The notes beneath the pieces were generated by a model. That model searched no databases, had not been told where the DNA came from, and worked only from the letters and a program-made list of their open reading frames with translations. A DNA stretch of 64,000 nucleotides. Origin: Colwellia echini. Lineage in GTDB: Bacteria; Pseudomonadota; Gammaproteobacteria; Enterobacterales; Alteromonadaceae. Where the stretch lies: NCBI RefSeq assembly GCF_002843355.2, contig NZ_PJAI02000013.1, positions 54,939-118,938 of the forward strand. Reading direction: 5' to 3'. Below, piece after piece: positions 1-9,569 of this stretch (the stretch's first letter is position 1; every line of letters starts with the position of its first letter). The translations under genes were made by a program, and so were the position numbers.

Positions 1-2
1 AC

Positions 3-416
3 TACCAAAATCTACACGAATTACACCAACAAGCCGTACCGCTAAAAGCAGGCTTTTTAGAATACTTAAGATTTCTAAAAACACTTAACAAACCACTAGG
101 CATAGTAACCTCAAGTGCTCGACCAGGCGTTACCGCCAACTTTATGCATTATGACTTTTACGACGCATTTAACGTGGTTATTAGCCGTGATGAGGTTAGC
201 CAATATAAACCACACCCTGCCCCGTATTTATTAGCATGTGAAAAGCTACAAGTTGACCCACAACGTGCCTTAGTGTTTGAAGACTCAAATGCTGGAGCAA
301 CCGCCGCCTTAGATGCTGGTTGTTATGTTATTGGCATTCCAGATCTTGTTGCATTTAATGACGAAGTGAAAAGTCGATTGTATAAAGAATTGGGGAGTTT
401 TGGGGAATTGTTGTAG
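3..416 (+). CDS. HAD-superfamily phosphatase (5' end outside window)
   Basis: C-terminal part of a HAD-like hydrolase; the reading frame is open from the first bases, so the start and the nucleophile-Asp motif I lie upstream. Visible are motif II (VTSS followed by ARPGV), the motif III region with the lysine (SQYKPHPAPYLLACEKL) and motif IV (VFEDSNAGATAALDAG). This set is typical of the beta-phosphoglucomutase/GPH/YqaB group that dephosphorylates small sugar phosphates. The exact substrate cannot be told. No gene follows on this strand; a repeat-rich non-coding stretch begins about 65 bases after the stop. Confidence 0.85.
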   Translation, partial: YQNLHELHQQAVPLKAGFLEYLRFLKTLNKPLGIVTSSARPGVTANFMHYDFYDAFNVVISRDEVSQYKPHPAPYLLACEKLQVDPQRALVFEDSNAGATAALDAGCYVIGIPDLVAFNDEVKSRLYKELGSFGELL

Positions 417-482
417 TTAATTGATACAGCAAACTAATAATAACAACCATTATCATAGACTTAATGTTTAACTGGTAGGATT

Positions 483-768
483 GAGTTTGATTCCCTGCTT
501 GGCGTCGCGGTGGCGAACACACCCAAAGGGGCGTTACACGCCGCTCATATTAAGCTCGGCCTTTGGAATCCCCAAGGCGCTCTCCTCAACAGAACATTTC
601 ATCAGCAACTAGCGTAAGCGTCGATTTATAACCTCAAACGCTTGGAGTTTAATTTCCTGCTTGGCGTCGCGGTGGCGACAACACCCAAAGGGGCGTTACA
701 CGCCAAATGCCCCTTTGGAATCCCCATGGCGCCCTACTCAGCAAAACATTCCATCAACAACTAGCGTA
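483..768. repeat. Two tandem copies of a ~130-bp GC-rich repeat
   Basis: Bases 483-542 and 645-704 match at about 56 of 60 positions, and 560-616 matches 712-768 over 57 bases with few differences, giving a period of 152-162. Each copy holds the core GTCGCGGTGGCG followed by CACCCAAAGGGG, and a segment able to fold back (CCAAAGGGGCG against CGCCTTTGG-type sequence). The stretch is visibly GC-richer than the genes around it. No convincing coding frame runs through it; the short open frames here are not supported by any recognisable protein. Confidence 0.75.
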
Positions 769-779
769 GACCACGATTC

Positions 780-1066
780 CTGCCGATTTATCTTCCCTGA
801 ACAACGGCAGCCCTCGACGTCCTGTCTCGGGTCGAGGCCTACCTTTGCTAGTTGGTGATGGAATTGCTGAGATGGGATTAAGCATTCTTGGCAACGGTAG
901 TGTAAACCAACAAGCAGGCATGTTTTGTAACGGGGTAGCTGAATGCCATAGAAGAAACAAACACCAAGTCTGCTTCATCAAACGCCGAAATGAAGCACAA
1001 TATTCACGTATTGCCATCATGGATGATGGCAAAAGCCATGTGGCACATGGATGTGCCTTCATGGCT
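780..1066. repeat. Cluster of perfect inverted repeats (hairpin island)
   Basis: At least five short perfect hairpins follow one another: CTGCCG/CGGCAG (780-785, 805-810), CCTCGAC/GTCGAGG (812-818, 831-837), GCTTCAT/ATGAAGC (972-978, 990-996), the palindrome GCCATCATGGATGATGGC (1013-1030), and a nested hairpin 1034-1066 with outer stem AGCCATG/CATGGCT around GGCACATGGATGTGCC. Two share a CATGGATG-type centre. This looks like a decayed mosaic of palindromic repeat elements or a structured RNA. Overlapping open frames on both strands are by-products of the palindromes. Confidence 0.65.
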
Positions 1067-1150
1067 GTTACGTCGAAGATATTGTGCTGAATATAGGATA
1101 ACGTTGATGTAGCAGCTCCGTGGGAGTCCAGAGGGAGGCCGGAGGCAGTC

Positions 1151-1179
1151 TCCCTTTGGGTGCCGTCGCCACCGCGACA
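1151..1179 (-). repeat. Inverted third copy of the GTCGCGGTGGCG repeat core
   Basis: On the minus strand this 29-base stretch matches 503-531 and 665-693 at about 25 of 29 positions (GTCGCGGTGGCGAC then CACCCAAAGGG). It lies in opposite orientation to the two tandem copies, so the whole island 483-1179 is bounded by inverted copies of one motif. It ends 10 bases from the stop codon of the KAP NTPase gene. Confidence 0.7.
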
Positions 1180-1188
1180 ATATATTAT

Positions 1189-2853
1189 TTATTCACCTAC
1201 CTCTTCATCATCAATCCAATCAATTGCAGAAGCTATCTCAACCAGATCTTTATAAAACTGAGGTCTTAATAAATTAACTTGTGATCTAATATTTAAAAAT
1301 TCTAGAATTTTATTTGCGCAATCACCTTTAACACGATCTCCGTTATTTCTAGCATCTCTATATAAAGACCGAAGCTCTTCTAAAACTTTATCTTCTTTAG
1401 TTTGTTCTCTACCTTGATTCGATCCTAAAGCCCAACTAGTGATCTTGGTAGGTCCACATTTACTGTCAAAAAATGGAGCGAAAATATTCTTAATATAAAA
1501 AGATAAATCCGAATAATAAATATTAGTTTCAAAATAAGTCTTATTAATTTTATTAAAGTTTATTAATATTTCTTTAGCTTCAAAAGAAAAACGAGCACTA
1601 AGGTAGTTATCAAGAGTAATACTTTTATCACCATTCAATTTTATAAAATTTAAGCTTAAGATCTCTTCATAAAGTTCTTCATCTTTTTCTCTAATACAAA
1701 GTAAAGTAGTTAACATCAACATATCTAACTTAGAATTTTTATCTAAATTAGATGTGATGGCGATCACTTTTTCAGTAATTTGAATTGCAGCTCTTGTAGA
1801 TAAATGAAATGAAGATAAAACAGCAGTGATATTATCCATCATTAGCTTATAGCCTTCATTTTCTGGCCAAACAAGGATATCTAATTCATCAAAGTGTTCT
1901 TTAGACAGTTTTTGTTTTTGACAATGAACCTCAAGTAAATTATTAAAATTAGGTGATTTTAAACTGAAACGGCTATCAAAAAATCTAGCTAAATAGGTTC
2001 TCGCGTCAAACCCTTCCCCATAAATAGCTTTTACTGCATGTTGGAGTTGTTCAGTATCTGTGGCGACAACGAAGATCACACCTGGAATATCAAAAATATG
2101 CTTAATAGTTTCTAACATTTCTACTGCATAACTAGGCCTGCAACGATCTAGTTCATCAATAAATATAAATGCCGGACTATTCTTTCCATTTTCAATAACA
2201 GATTTAACCCATAATCCCACGGTGACTTTTAAACTTTCAATTGCCTTAGACTTAGCATCATGATCACTTATTAAATTTTCTACAATCTTAGAAGCTGCTA
2301 CTCCCATATCTATGGGATTCCCATTCTCATCCTTAATATTTTCACCGATCTCTTCTTCGTCATCTGACTCCATGATTTTCACTGGGTCAATACCTAAATA
2401 TCGCTTTGTTACCCCTCTAGCGACTGCTGGTGCCGCGGCCTTTAATAAGCCAATTAATTTTTTAGGTGGTTTAAAAGCTGTAACTGATTTAGGTGCTTGA
2501 TCGCTTAATTGACTAATCATTGATGAAATCACCGTCATCAATGGATCTTCTGAATAATCCTGTTTCCAAGCATCTATATATGCGACAGGGTGTTGAGTTT
2601 TTAAATCATTAGCCCACCGTCGTAAGAAATAAGACTTACCTGCACCCCATTCGGAATTTAGGTTTAAAACATAGTTAAGATGAGTTGATGTAGAATCATC
2701 ATATGAAGTGGATTTCAAATACTTTGTTAAAAACTTAGCGTATTTAGCACGTTCCAACTTATCTTCAGGAAATGTTTCAATTAACTTTGAAGCAGAGACA
2801 TTACTTTTTATTTCTAATTTTTCAGTCCAATCAAAATCTATAGTGTCCGTCAT
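1189..2853 (-). CDS. KAP-family P-loop NTPase
   Basis: A 554-residue protein with Walker A at residues 66-74 (NSEWGAGKS) and Walker B at 229-236 (FIFIDELD, followed by RCRP), the signature of KAP NTPases. The family is known from phage-exclusion proteins such as PifA and from several defence loci. Many members carry two membrane helices between the Walker motifs; here that stretch (about 110-225) holds an acidic segment (SDDEEEIGE) and no clear membrane span, so it looks soluble. The C-terminal half is AT-rich in codon use and has no domain I recognise. The start has a GAGGGATT-like ribosome site upstream. It stands alone, between a hairpin-rich non-coding island and the gcvP terminator. A defence role is inference only. 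Confidence 0.85.
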   Translation of the reverse strand: MTDTIDFDWTEKLEIKSNVSASKLIETFPEDKLERAKYAKFLTKYLKSTSYDDSTSTHLNYVLNLNSEWGAGKSYFLRRWANDLKTQHPVAYIDAWKQDYSEDPLMTVISSMISQLSDQAPKSVTAFKPPKKLIGLLKAAAPAVARGVTKRYLGIDPVKIMESDDEEEIGENIKDENGNPIDMGVAASKIVENLISDHDAKSKAIESLKVTVGLWVKSVIENGKNSPAFIFIDELDRCRPSYAVEMLETIKHIFDIPGVIFVVATDTEQLQHAVKAIYGEGFDARTYLARFFDSRFSLKSPNFNNLLEVHCQKQKLSKEHFDELDILVWPENEGYKLMMDNITAVLSSFHLSTRAAIQITEKVIAITSNLDKNSKLDMLMLTTLLCIREKDEELYEEILSLNFIKLNGDKSITLDNYLSARFSFEAKEILINFNKINKTYFETNIYYSDLSFYIKNIFAPFFDSKCGPTKITSWALGSNQGREQTKEDKVLEELRSLYRDARNNGDRVKGDCANKILEFLNIRSQVNLLRPQFYKDLVEIASAIDWIDDEEVGE

Positions 2854-2911
2854 TTTAATCCCTCATATATTTCTATTATCATATTGATGGAAGAATTAAA
2901 GTAAAGCAAAC

Positions 2912-2939
2912 AAAAAAGCGAGCCTTAGCTCGCTTTTTT
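2912..2939 (-). terminator. Intrinsic terminator after gcvP
   Basis: Perfect stem AGCGAGC/GCTCGCT with a CTTA loop, flanked by A and T runs on both sides, so it can work in both directions. It lies 22 bases past the gcvP stop and upstream of the KAP gene start, separating the gcv operon from the KAP gene. Confidence 0.9.
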
Positions 2940-2961
2940 AGATTCTATATCAGATAGTTAC

Positions 2962-5889
2962 CTAATCAATATACGTTTCAATTGGAGGACATGAACACAC
3001 CAAGTTACGGTCGCCGTATACATCATCAATACGGTTAACCGTTGGCCAGAACTTGTTAGCTGCTGCCGCTGGCACTGGAAATACTGCCTCTGCAACCGTA
3101 TAACCACGATCCCAAACATCAGTAATATCTGCTAACGTATGCGGAGCATTTTGTAATGGGTTGTTGTCTAAAGCCCACTCGCCAGATTCTACCTTACGTA
3201 CTTCATCACGAATACATACCATCGCTTCAATAAAACGATCAAGCTCTACTTTAGATTCTGATTCCGTTGGTTCAATCATGAACGTGCCGGCTACAGGGAA
3301 CGACATAGTTGGAGCATGGAATCCGTAATCAATTAATCGCTTAGCAATATCAACTTCGGTAATACCAGATGATGCTTTAAGTGGACGTAAATCAATAATA
3401 CACTCATGGGCAACACGACCATTTTTACCTGTGTATAACAATGGGTAATGTTGGCTTAGTTTAGTGGCTACGTAGTTAGCGTTGGTGATTGCATATTTAG
3501 TTGCATCGGTAACGCCTTGCTTACCTAACATGGCACAATATAGGTAAGAGATACATAAAATACCAGCGCTACCAAATGGTGCTGCTGATACTGCGCCATT
3601 GCCTGCGGTGCTTGCATCTACATTGATGATTGCGTGATCAGGTAAGAACGGGGCTAAATGCGCTTTAACGCCGATAGGCCCCATACCTGGACCACCGCCG
3701 CCATGCGGAATAGCAAAGGTTTTGTGTAAGTTAAGGTGCGAAACATCAGCGCCAATATGACCTGGTGATGTTAAGCCTACTTGTGCGTTCATGTTGGCGC
3801 CATCAAGGTAAACTTGGCCGCCATTGTCATGAACAATGTTACAAATTTCGGCGATAGTGGTTTCATAAACACCGTGCGTAGACGGGTATGTGATCATGAT
3901 ACACGCAAGGTTGTCACGTAACTCTTCAGCTTTAGCTGTTAAGTCGGCCATGTCAACATTACCTTCTTTATCACACGCCACTACAACTACTTTAAAACCA
4001 ACCATGTTTGCTGTTGCAGGGTTAGTACCATGCGCTGATGATGGAATTAAACAAATGTTACGATGGCTGTCGCCGCGGCTTGCATGATATTTAACAATTG
4101 AGATTAAACCTGCGTATTCACCTTGTGCACCAGAGTTAGGTTGCATCGACATTTTGTCGTAACCTGTTAACTCAACTAACCATTCGGCTAATTCGTCAAT
4201 CATGGCTTTGTAACCTTGCGCTTGGTCAATTGGCGCGAACGGATGCATGTTTGCAAACTCAGGCCATGACACTGGTATCATTTGCGCGGTTGCATTTAAC
4301 TTCATAGTACAAGAGCCTAAAGAGATCATTGAGTGGTTCAATGCTAAATCTTTGTTCTCAAGTTTTTTGATATAACGAAGCATTTCTGTTTCGCTGTGGT
4401 ATGAGTTAAATACTGGATGAGTCAATATTTCTGATTCACGAATTAATGCAGTTGGAATTGAAGAATGACCACATTCAACAATTTTGTCATCAAGCTCACT
4501 CACGTTTAAACCGTGACCTTCGCCTAATAAAATATCGAAAAGTTGCGCGATGTTTTGACGGGTAGTGGTTTCATCAATTGATATTGAAATTTGACCTTCA
4601 ACATCAGTGCGGAAGTTAACGCCAGCGGCTAATGCGCGCGCTACGATTTCTTCCTTATTAAAGCCATCAATAGCATCTAGATTGAATGTTAACGTGTCGA
4701 AGTAGTTAGCATGAGTAGCGGTTAAGCCTTTCATTGCTGTACCTAAACATAAAATGTCAGCTAAACGGTGTATACGATTAGCAATAGTTTTTAAACCTTG
4801 TGGACCATGGTAAATCGCGTAAAACGCTGCCATGTTGGCAAGTAAAACTTGGGCTGTACAAATGTTAGAGTTAGCTTTTTCGCGGCGAATATGTTGCTCG
4901 CGTGTTTGCATTGCCATACGAAGTGCGTTGTTACCGCGTGTGTCTCTTGAAACACCAATAATACGACCCGGCAGTGAGCGTTTATATTTGTCTGATGTAG
5001 TAAAGAATGCTGCGTGAGGACCACCGTATCCCATTGGCACACCAAAACGTTGGCTTGAACCGATTACTGCATCTGCGCCTAATTCACCTGGTGATTTAAG
5101 TAATACTAAACTCATGATATCTGCAGCTACGGCAACAATACCTTTGTTTGCCTGAATACTGGCAATTAATTCGCTGATGTCAGTAACTTCACCACTAGCG
5201 CCTGGATATTGAATTAGTGCGCCGAAAATATCATGCTCTGGCGCTTGGTTTGCTGGGGCAACAATGATGTCGAAACCAAACATATCAGCACGTTGTTTAA
5301 CTAGATCAATTGTTTGCGGATAAACGTCATCAGAGATAAAGAATAAGTTTGATTTTTTGTTTTTAGAAACACGCTTAGCTAATGCCATGGCTTCTGCCGC
5401 GGCTGTACCTTCATCTAATAATGAAGCAGAAGCAAGCTCAAGACCGGTAAGGTCTATACACATTTGTTGGTAGTTTAATAATGATTCTAAACGACCTTGG
5501 GCAATTTCTGGTTGGTAAGGTGTGTACGCTGTGTACCAACCTGGATTTTCTAACACGTTACGTAAAATAACGTTCGGCGTTAAGGTGCCGTAGTAACCTA
5601 AACCAATGTAGGTGTCGTTTACTTTATTTAAGCTAGCAACGGCTTTTAAATCAGCCAATGCTTGAACTTCTGTTTTACTCTCTTGGATATTTGGCAAATC
5701 AGCTAAACGAATATCACTTGGCACAATTTCACTAATTAAAGCATCAACAGAATCAACACCTAGATCTTTTAACATATCTTGCGTTTGCGCTTCGCTAGGG
5801 CCAATGTGGCGACGAATAAAGTCTTGAGTTTGCTCTAGCTCTGCCAATGTAGAAGATGCTGAGGTGTTAACAGTTGCTTTGGAGGTCAT
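2962..5889 (-). CDS. gcvP: Glycine dehydrogenase (decarboxylating), P-protein
   Basis: A 975-residue single-chain P-protein of the glycine cleavage system. It decarboxylates glycine with pyridoxal phosphate and passes the aminomethyl group to the lipoyl arm of GcvH. The N-terminal half begins with the usual FIRRHIGPS segment; the C-terminal catalytic half holds the PLP lysine K723 in [16 protein letters not shown]. Length is normal for the family. It is the last gene of the gcvT-gcvH-gcvP set, 197 bases after gcvH with a hairpin in the gap (5931-5963), and ends at a strong terminator. Confidence 0.98.
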   Translation of the reverse strand: MTSKATVNTSASSTLAELEQTQDFIRRHIGPSEAQTQDMLKDLGVDSVDALISEIVPSDIRLADLPNIQESKTEVQALADLKAVASLNKVNDTYIGLGYYGTLTPNVILRNVLENPGWYTAYTPYQPEIAQGRLESLLNYQQMCIDLTGLELASASLLDEGTAAAEAMALAKRVSKNKKSNLFFISDDVYPQTIDLVKQRADMFGFDIIVAPANQAPEHDIFGALIQYPGASGEVTDISELIASIQANKGIVAVAADIMSLVLLKSPGELGADAVIGSSQRFGVPMGYGGPHAAFFTTSDKYKRSLPGRIIGVSRDTRGNNALRMAMQTREQHIRREKANSNICTAQVLLANMAAFYAIYHGPQGLKTIANRIHRLADILCLGTAMKGLTATHANYFDTLTFNLDAIDGFNKEEIVARALAAGVNFRTDVEGQISISIDETTTRQNIAQLFDILLGEGHGLNVSELDDKIVECGHSSIPTALIRESEILTHPVFNSYHSETEMLRYIKKLENKDLALNHSMISLGSCTMKLNATAQMIPVSWPEFANMHPFAPIDQAQGYKAMIDELAEWLVELTGYDKMSMQPNSGAQGEYAGLISIVKYHASRGDSHRNICLIPSSAHGTNPATANMVGFKVVVVACDKEGNVDMADLTAKAEELRDNLACIMITYPSTHGVYETTIAEICNIVHDNGGQVYLDGANMNAQVGLTSPGHIGADVSHLNLHKTFAIPHGGGGPGMGPIGVKAHLAPFLPDHAIINVDASTAGNGAVSAAPFGSAGILCISYLYCAMLGKQGVTDATKYAITNANYVATKLSQHYPLLYTGKNGRVAHECIIDLRPLKASSGITEVDIAKRLIDYGFHAPTMSFPVAGTFMIEPTESESKVELDRFIEAMVCIRDEVRKVESGEWALDNNPLQNAPHTLADITDVWDRGYTVAEAVFPVPAAAANKFWPTVNRIDDVYGDRNLVCSCPPIETYID

Positions 5890-5930
5890 ACAGTTTCACT
5901 TAAATAAAATGTTCTAAGAATAAATAAAAT

Positions 5931-5963
5931 AAAGCCTCAATTTTCATAAAAGAAAAGAGGCTT
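5931..5963 (-). promoter_or_regulatory. Hairpin in the gcvH-gcvP gap, possible attenuator
   Basis: Read on the minus strand, AAGCCTC pairs with GAGGCTT across an 18-base loop and is followed by TATTTTATTT. It lies between the gcvH stop and the gcvP start, so it may lower or uncouple gcvP expression relative to gcvTH. The long loop and imperfect T-run make strong termination uncertain. Confidence 0.5.
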
Positions 5964-6086
5964 CAATATTTCGCTAAAAGTATTAACGGGTCTACAAGTT
6001 TAACTAACAGTTTTTCATAAACAGTCGATGTTTAGCAACGCCGTATAAACGTTGAATGTGACTGAAAATTTTAGCTCTGTTAAATA

Positions 6087-6473
6087 CTAGTCTTCGATAG
6101 AATTTGCGTAGGCTTCAGCATCAAGTAATGTCTCTAACTCGCTTAGATCTTCTACTTTCACTTTAAACAACCAGCCTTCACCAAACGCATCTGAGTTAAC
6201 TAACTCTGGCGAATCTTCAAGTGCTTCGTTGATTTCAACTACTTCGCCAGTAACTGGTGCATATATGTCTGAAGCTGCTTTTACTGATTCTGCAACGGCA
6301 ACATCGTCACCAGTAGTGATTGCATCACCCACTTCTGGTAATTCAACAAATACCATGTCACCTAAAAGGCCTTGGGCGTGATCGGTAATACCAACCGTTA
6401 CAATGCCATTTTCTTCAACGCTAACCCATTCGTGAGTAGCTACGTATTTTAATTCAGAAGGTGTGTTGCTCAT
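6087..6473 (-). CDS. gcvH: Glycine cleavage system H protein
   Basis: A 128-residue lipoyl carrier protein that shuttles the aminomethyl group between GcvP, GcvT and the lipoamide dehydrogenase. The lipoylated lysine is K65 in [14 protein letters not shown], the conserved ESVK motif. The N-terminal ATHEWV segment and total length are typical. A ribosome site AGGAATAT precedes the ATG. It lies 284 bases downstream of gcvT; the gap contains a 136-base palindromic repeat. Confidence 0.98.
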   Translation of the reverse strand: MSNTPSELKYVATHEWVSVEENGIVTVGITDHAQGLLGDMVFVELPEVGDAITTGDDVAVAESVKAASDIYAPVTGEVVEINEALEDSPELVNSDAFGEGWLFKVKVEDLSELETLLDAEAYANSIED

Positions 6474-6625
6474 TTTATATTCCTGTTTAATATTTTAATT
6501 TCTGTACATTTATATAGCACAAAAGAAGTAGATAATTGAATCAGTTTTTAATGCTTAAATTACTATTAAATAAATTTCAAATAATGATTAAATAAACTCT
6601 AAAGTCTTTCTAAGTTAATTCTAAG

Positions 6626-6761
6626 CTAATTCTAAATAATTGGAACTACAGCTGGAACTACAGCGAAGCCGTCGAGTTTCGAGCCGTTGGAGCGTAGTTT
6701 ACTACGTGACAAGGCGAGTAGCGAAGACAATAAAGCTGTAGTTTCAATTATGACGAATTAG
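6626..6761. repeat. MITE-like palindromic element at the 3' end of gcvT
   Basis: Ends 6626-6652 and 6735-6761 are inverted repeats matching at about 23 of 27 positions (CTAATTC ... ATAATTG ... AACTACAGC), enclosing about 80 bases. The centre holds TAGTTTACTA and ACAAGGCGAGTAGCGAAGACAATAA-type sequence resembling the core of the element at 58471-58666. The right end overlaps the last bases and stop codon of gcvT. In the operon transcript it would fold into a long hairpin between gcvT and gcvH. It looks like a short non-autonomous mobile or repeat element. Confidence 0.7.
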
Positions 6762-7855
6762 AATACTTTTTTACCGTTACGCACGAAACTTGGCTTAGTT
6801 ACGGTAACTTTTACTAATTTTTTACGCATTTCAACTTCAACTACGTCACCTACGTTTACGCTACGCGGAACACGCGCTAACGCAACACTGTGGCCGAGCG
6901 TTGGTGAGAAAGTACCTGAAGTTATTTCACCGTTACCAAATTCGGTAACAACCACTTGATGCGAGCGTAGTACGCCTTTTTCAGTCATCACTAAGCCGAC
7001 TAATTTTGTTTGATCGCCTGCCGCTTTTTGTGCTGTTAATACGTCACGACCGATAAAGTCACGGTCAGTTGGTTCCCAGCTAATAGTCCACGCCATGTTA
7101 GCAGCAATTGGCGAAATAGTTTCGTCCATATCTAAACCGTAAAGGTTCATGCCAGCTTCTAAACGTAAAGTATCACGTGCACCTAAACCACAAGGGGCAA
7201 CACCTAAATCTAATAGTTTTTGCCAAAAGTCTGCAGCGTCATTCTCAGGAACAATGATTTCATATCCATCTTCGCCAGTGTAACCAGTAGTTGCGATAAA
7301 TAAATCATCTGCTTGCACACCAAAAAATGGCTTCATATCAGCTATAGCATCATTTTGTGCCGCGCTTAGTAACTTAGCAACCTGTGCTTTAGCTTCTGGG
7401 CCTTGTACGGCGATCATGCCAAATTCAGGACGCTCAGTAATGCTAAGCTCAAAACCAGCAGCTTGTTTGTTCATCCACGCTAAGTCTTTTTCACGTGTTG
7501 CAGAGTTAACCACTAAACGGTAATCAGTGTCTGAGAAGAAGTAAATAATAAGATCATCAATTACGCCGCCAGCTTCGTTTAACATGCCTGCATATAATGC
7601 TTTGCCAGGCGCGGTTAATTTCGCAACATCGTTAGTTACTAAACGACGTAAAAATGCTTTTGCATCTTTGCCTTGCACGTCAACAATGGTCATGTGTGAA
7701 ACGTCAAACATGCCAGACTTAGTTCTTACCGCATTATGCTCTTCAATTTGAGAGCCGTAATTAATTGGCATTTCCCAGCCATAAAAATCAACCATTTTTG
7801 CGCCAGCTTCTATATGTTTGGCATGTAATACTGTTTTACTGGTCATGTGTTTCAC
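6758..7855 (-). CDS. gcvT: Aminomethyltransferase (glycine cleavage T protein)
   Basis: A 365-residue T-protein. It releases ammonia from the aminomethyl-lipoyl group on GcvH and forms 5,10-methylene-tetrahydrofolate. Family hallmarks seen: [14 protein letters not shown] near the N-terminus, [20 protein letters not shown], and [18 protein letters not shown]. First gene of the gcvTHP operon, with a strong promoter about 65 bases upstream. AGGTG precedes the first ATG by six bases, supporting the MKHMTSK start over the Met three codons later. Its stop codon lies inside the end of a palindromic repeat. Confidence 0.97.
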   Translation of the reverse strand: MKHMTSKTVLHAKHIEAGAKMVDFYGWEMPINYGSQIEEHNAVRTKSGMFDVSHMTIVDVQGKDAKAFLRRLVTNDVAKLTAPGKALYAGMLNEAGGVIDDLIIYFFSDTDYRLVVNSATREKDLAWMNKQAAGFELSITERPEFGMIAVQGPEAKAQVAKLLSAAQNDAIADMKPFFGVQADDLFIATTGYTGEDGYEIIVPENDAADFWQKLLDLGVAPCGLGARDTLRLEAGMNLYGLDMDETISPIAANMAWTISWEPTDRDFIGRDVLTAQKAAGDQTKLVGLVMTEKGVLRSHQVVVTEFGNGEITSGTFSPTLGHSVALARVPRSVNVGDVVEVEMRKKLVKVTVTKPSFVRNGKKVF

Positions 7856-7918
7856 CTGATGTTTTACGAATAAGCATTAACAATTAAAGTTTATGTTAGC
7901 TTACTAAAAAGTGCGGCA

Positions 7919-7947
7919 ATTATAACGCTGCCCTTTTGTTGATTCAA
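7919..7947 (-). promoter_or_regulatory. Sigma-70 promoter of the gcvTHP operon
   Basis: On the minus strand, TTGAAT (7942-7947) and a perfect TATAAT (7919-7924) are separated by 17 bases. The predicted start near 7912 gives a leader of only about 57 bases before gcvT. The -35 box lies within a TTGTTGAATCAACAA palindrome, a possible regulator site. Confidence 0.7.
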
Positions 7948-8232
7948 CAACAAAAAGCAAGCTATCAGGAACATATGACAGCCTAATAAGATGATACCGA
8001 ATTATATTTCAAATACCCTCAACTATAAAAATAAATAACGATAGTGAGTGAGTGTTTAAGCCATAAAACAAATAAAAGGCAATTATTTATTTTTTACTGA
8101 CTATTAAATGATCTTTAAATGACTTTTTGATGTGATTTTTATGAAATTTATAACGGCTTTTAATAGCGATATTCCCAAGCGCTAAACTTGGGAGGTTGGG
8201 CTTCGGAAGCTAAGCGTTATGAGTTAAGTTTT
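7948..8232. other. Intergenic region between ubiI and gcvT
   Basis: AT-rich gap with no gene. It holds a hairpin TCCCAAG/CTTGGGA (8173-8193) 40 bases after the ubiI stop, without a T-run, so it may protect the 3' end of the ubiI transcript more than terminate it. No glycine riboswitch motifs were found. Confidence 0.5.
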
Positions 8233-9513
8233 TTATAAATTATCTTTTTGGTAAGCAAGCTCAGGCAAATCTGCTTTTATTCCTAGTGCTTGGGCAATAA
8301 GTTTATTTTTAACTGGGGTGAAATTATTGATCAAATTCATACCAAGCCCACGTAATAACTTTATAGGTGATTGCTGTGGTTCAAAAGCTTGTTTTATTCC
8401 TGCCATCGCGGCAATCATTTCAGTGGCTTCAGTTTTACGCCAGCGTGAAAATGCTTTGAGATCAGTAGCGTTTACAAAGTCAGTGTAGTTTTCATCATGC
8501 TCATCAAGTTTAGCTGTTAAGGTTTGCGCTAATGCTGCGGCGTCTAGTAAACCTAAGTTAACACCCTGCCCTGCAAGAGGATGAATAGTATGGGCCGCAT
8601 CGCCAATAAGAACCACACGCTGTTTTACAAAGTCTTGCGCTAAACGCATAGTTAACGGATAACTAAAACGTTCGCTAATAAGTTTAATATCACCTAATTT
8701 GCCATCGCTTGCTGCGGTTAATTCTTTCGCAAACTCAACAGGTTCAAGAGCAAGTAAACGTGCTGCATCATCAGGCGCGGTGGAATATACAATTGAGCAT
8801 AAATCCACAGCAGAATTATTATTAGCAGCTGATTGTAATGGTAAAAATGCTAGTGGACCTGATGGTAGGAAGACTTGCCATGCTGTATTTTTATGACCTT
8901 GCGGACATTCGACAGTGCCGACGATGGCATGATGGTCGTAATCTTTAAAGATCATTTCCATGTTCATTTGCTTACGAACCCAAGAGTTTGCACCATCAGC
9001 GCCAACCACTAATTTACTAATGATCGGCGTGGTCATTGGACTATTTTCGGTTTGCTCAAAGGTGGCAAACACTTCACTGTCACCATGACTAATGCTGGCA
9101 AGCTTGTTATCAGTAAAAAAATGAATACCTTCATCACGTTCAGCTTGTTGCCATAAGGCGTGGCGGATCACTTTGTTTTCAATGATCCAACCTAAATTAT
9201 CTTCGGTTGGGAAAATGTCGCTGTGTTGTGCTGAAAAATCGAGTTTACCTAAACCTGCTTTATCCCAAACATGCATATGTTGATAGTCTTGGGCGCGATT
9301 ACTTTCAATTGCAGGCCAAACACCTAAATTCGAAAAGATGTTTTTACTGGCAACATTAATCGCACTAACTCGCACGTCAATATTATCATCGAGTTGAGTG
9401 ACCGCTTGTGTGTCAACCATGGCAATTTTTAATTGGCTAGTTTTACGCAACGCCAGTGCAAGTGTTAAGCCCACCATGCCTGCGCCAACAATTAACACAT
9501 CAAATTTTTGCAT
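8233..9513 (-). CDS. ubiI: Ubiquinone biosynthesis FAD monooxygenase UbiI/VisC type
   Basis: A 426-residue class A flavoprotein hydroxylase that acts on the aromatic ring of the ubiquinone precursor (C5 hydroxylation in E. coli). Seen: N-terminal Rossmann motif LIVGAGMVGLTLALAL, the middle ADGANSWVRKQ (DG motif), and the FAD-binding LIGDAAHTIHPLAGQGVNLGLLDA. A second paralogue, ubiH, lies 56 bases upstream in the same direction; order and spacing match the usual pepP-ubiH-ubiI arrangement, supporting assignment as UbiI rather than UbiF. Confidence 0.93.
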   Translation of the reverse strand: MQKFDVLIVGAGMVGLTLALALRKTSQLKIAMVDTQAVTQLDDNIDVRVSAINVASKNIFSNLGVWPAIESNRAQDYQHMHVWDKAGLGKLDFSAQHSDIFPTEDNLGWIIENKVIRHALWQQAERDEGIHFFTDNKLASISHGDSEVFATFEQTENSPMTTPIISKLVVGADGANSWVRKQMNMEMIFKDYDHHAIVGTVECPQGHKNTAWQVFLPSGPLAFLPLQSAANNNSAVDLCSIVYSTAPDDAARLLALEPVEFAKELTAASDGKLGDIKLISERFSYPLTMRLAQDFVKQRVVLIGDAAHTIHPLAGQGVNLGLLDAAALAQTLTAKLDEHDENYTDFVNATDLKAFSRWRKTEATEMIAAMAGIKQAFEPQQSPIKLLRGLGMNLINNFTPVKNKLIAQALGIKADLPELAYQKDNL

Positions 9514-9569
9514 GTTTTGTCTTCTTCAATTGAAATGAAAGTTCAAATAAGTTCATAGATATTTATGGG

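Noticed and set aside
436..454. Fur-box-like AATAATAACAACCATTATC
   Set aside because: Only about 15/19 to consensus in AT-rich DNA, and no gene starts downstream of it.
754..1090. Open frames of 81-102 codons on both strands in the hairpin island
   Set aside because: They overlap on opposite strands and their sequence is made by the palindromes; no recognisable protein.
7856..8232. Glycine riboswitch before gcvT
   Set aside because: Promoter placement leaves only a ~57-base leader and no conserved riboswitch core was seen upstream.
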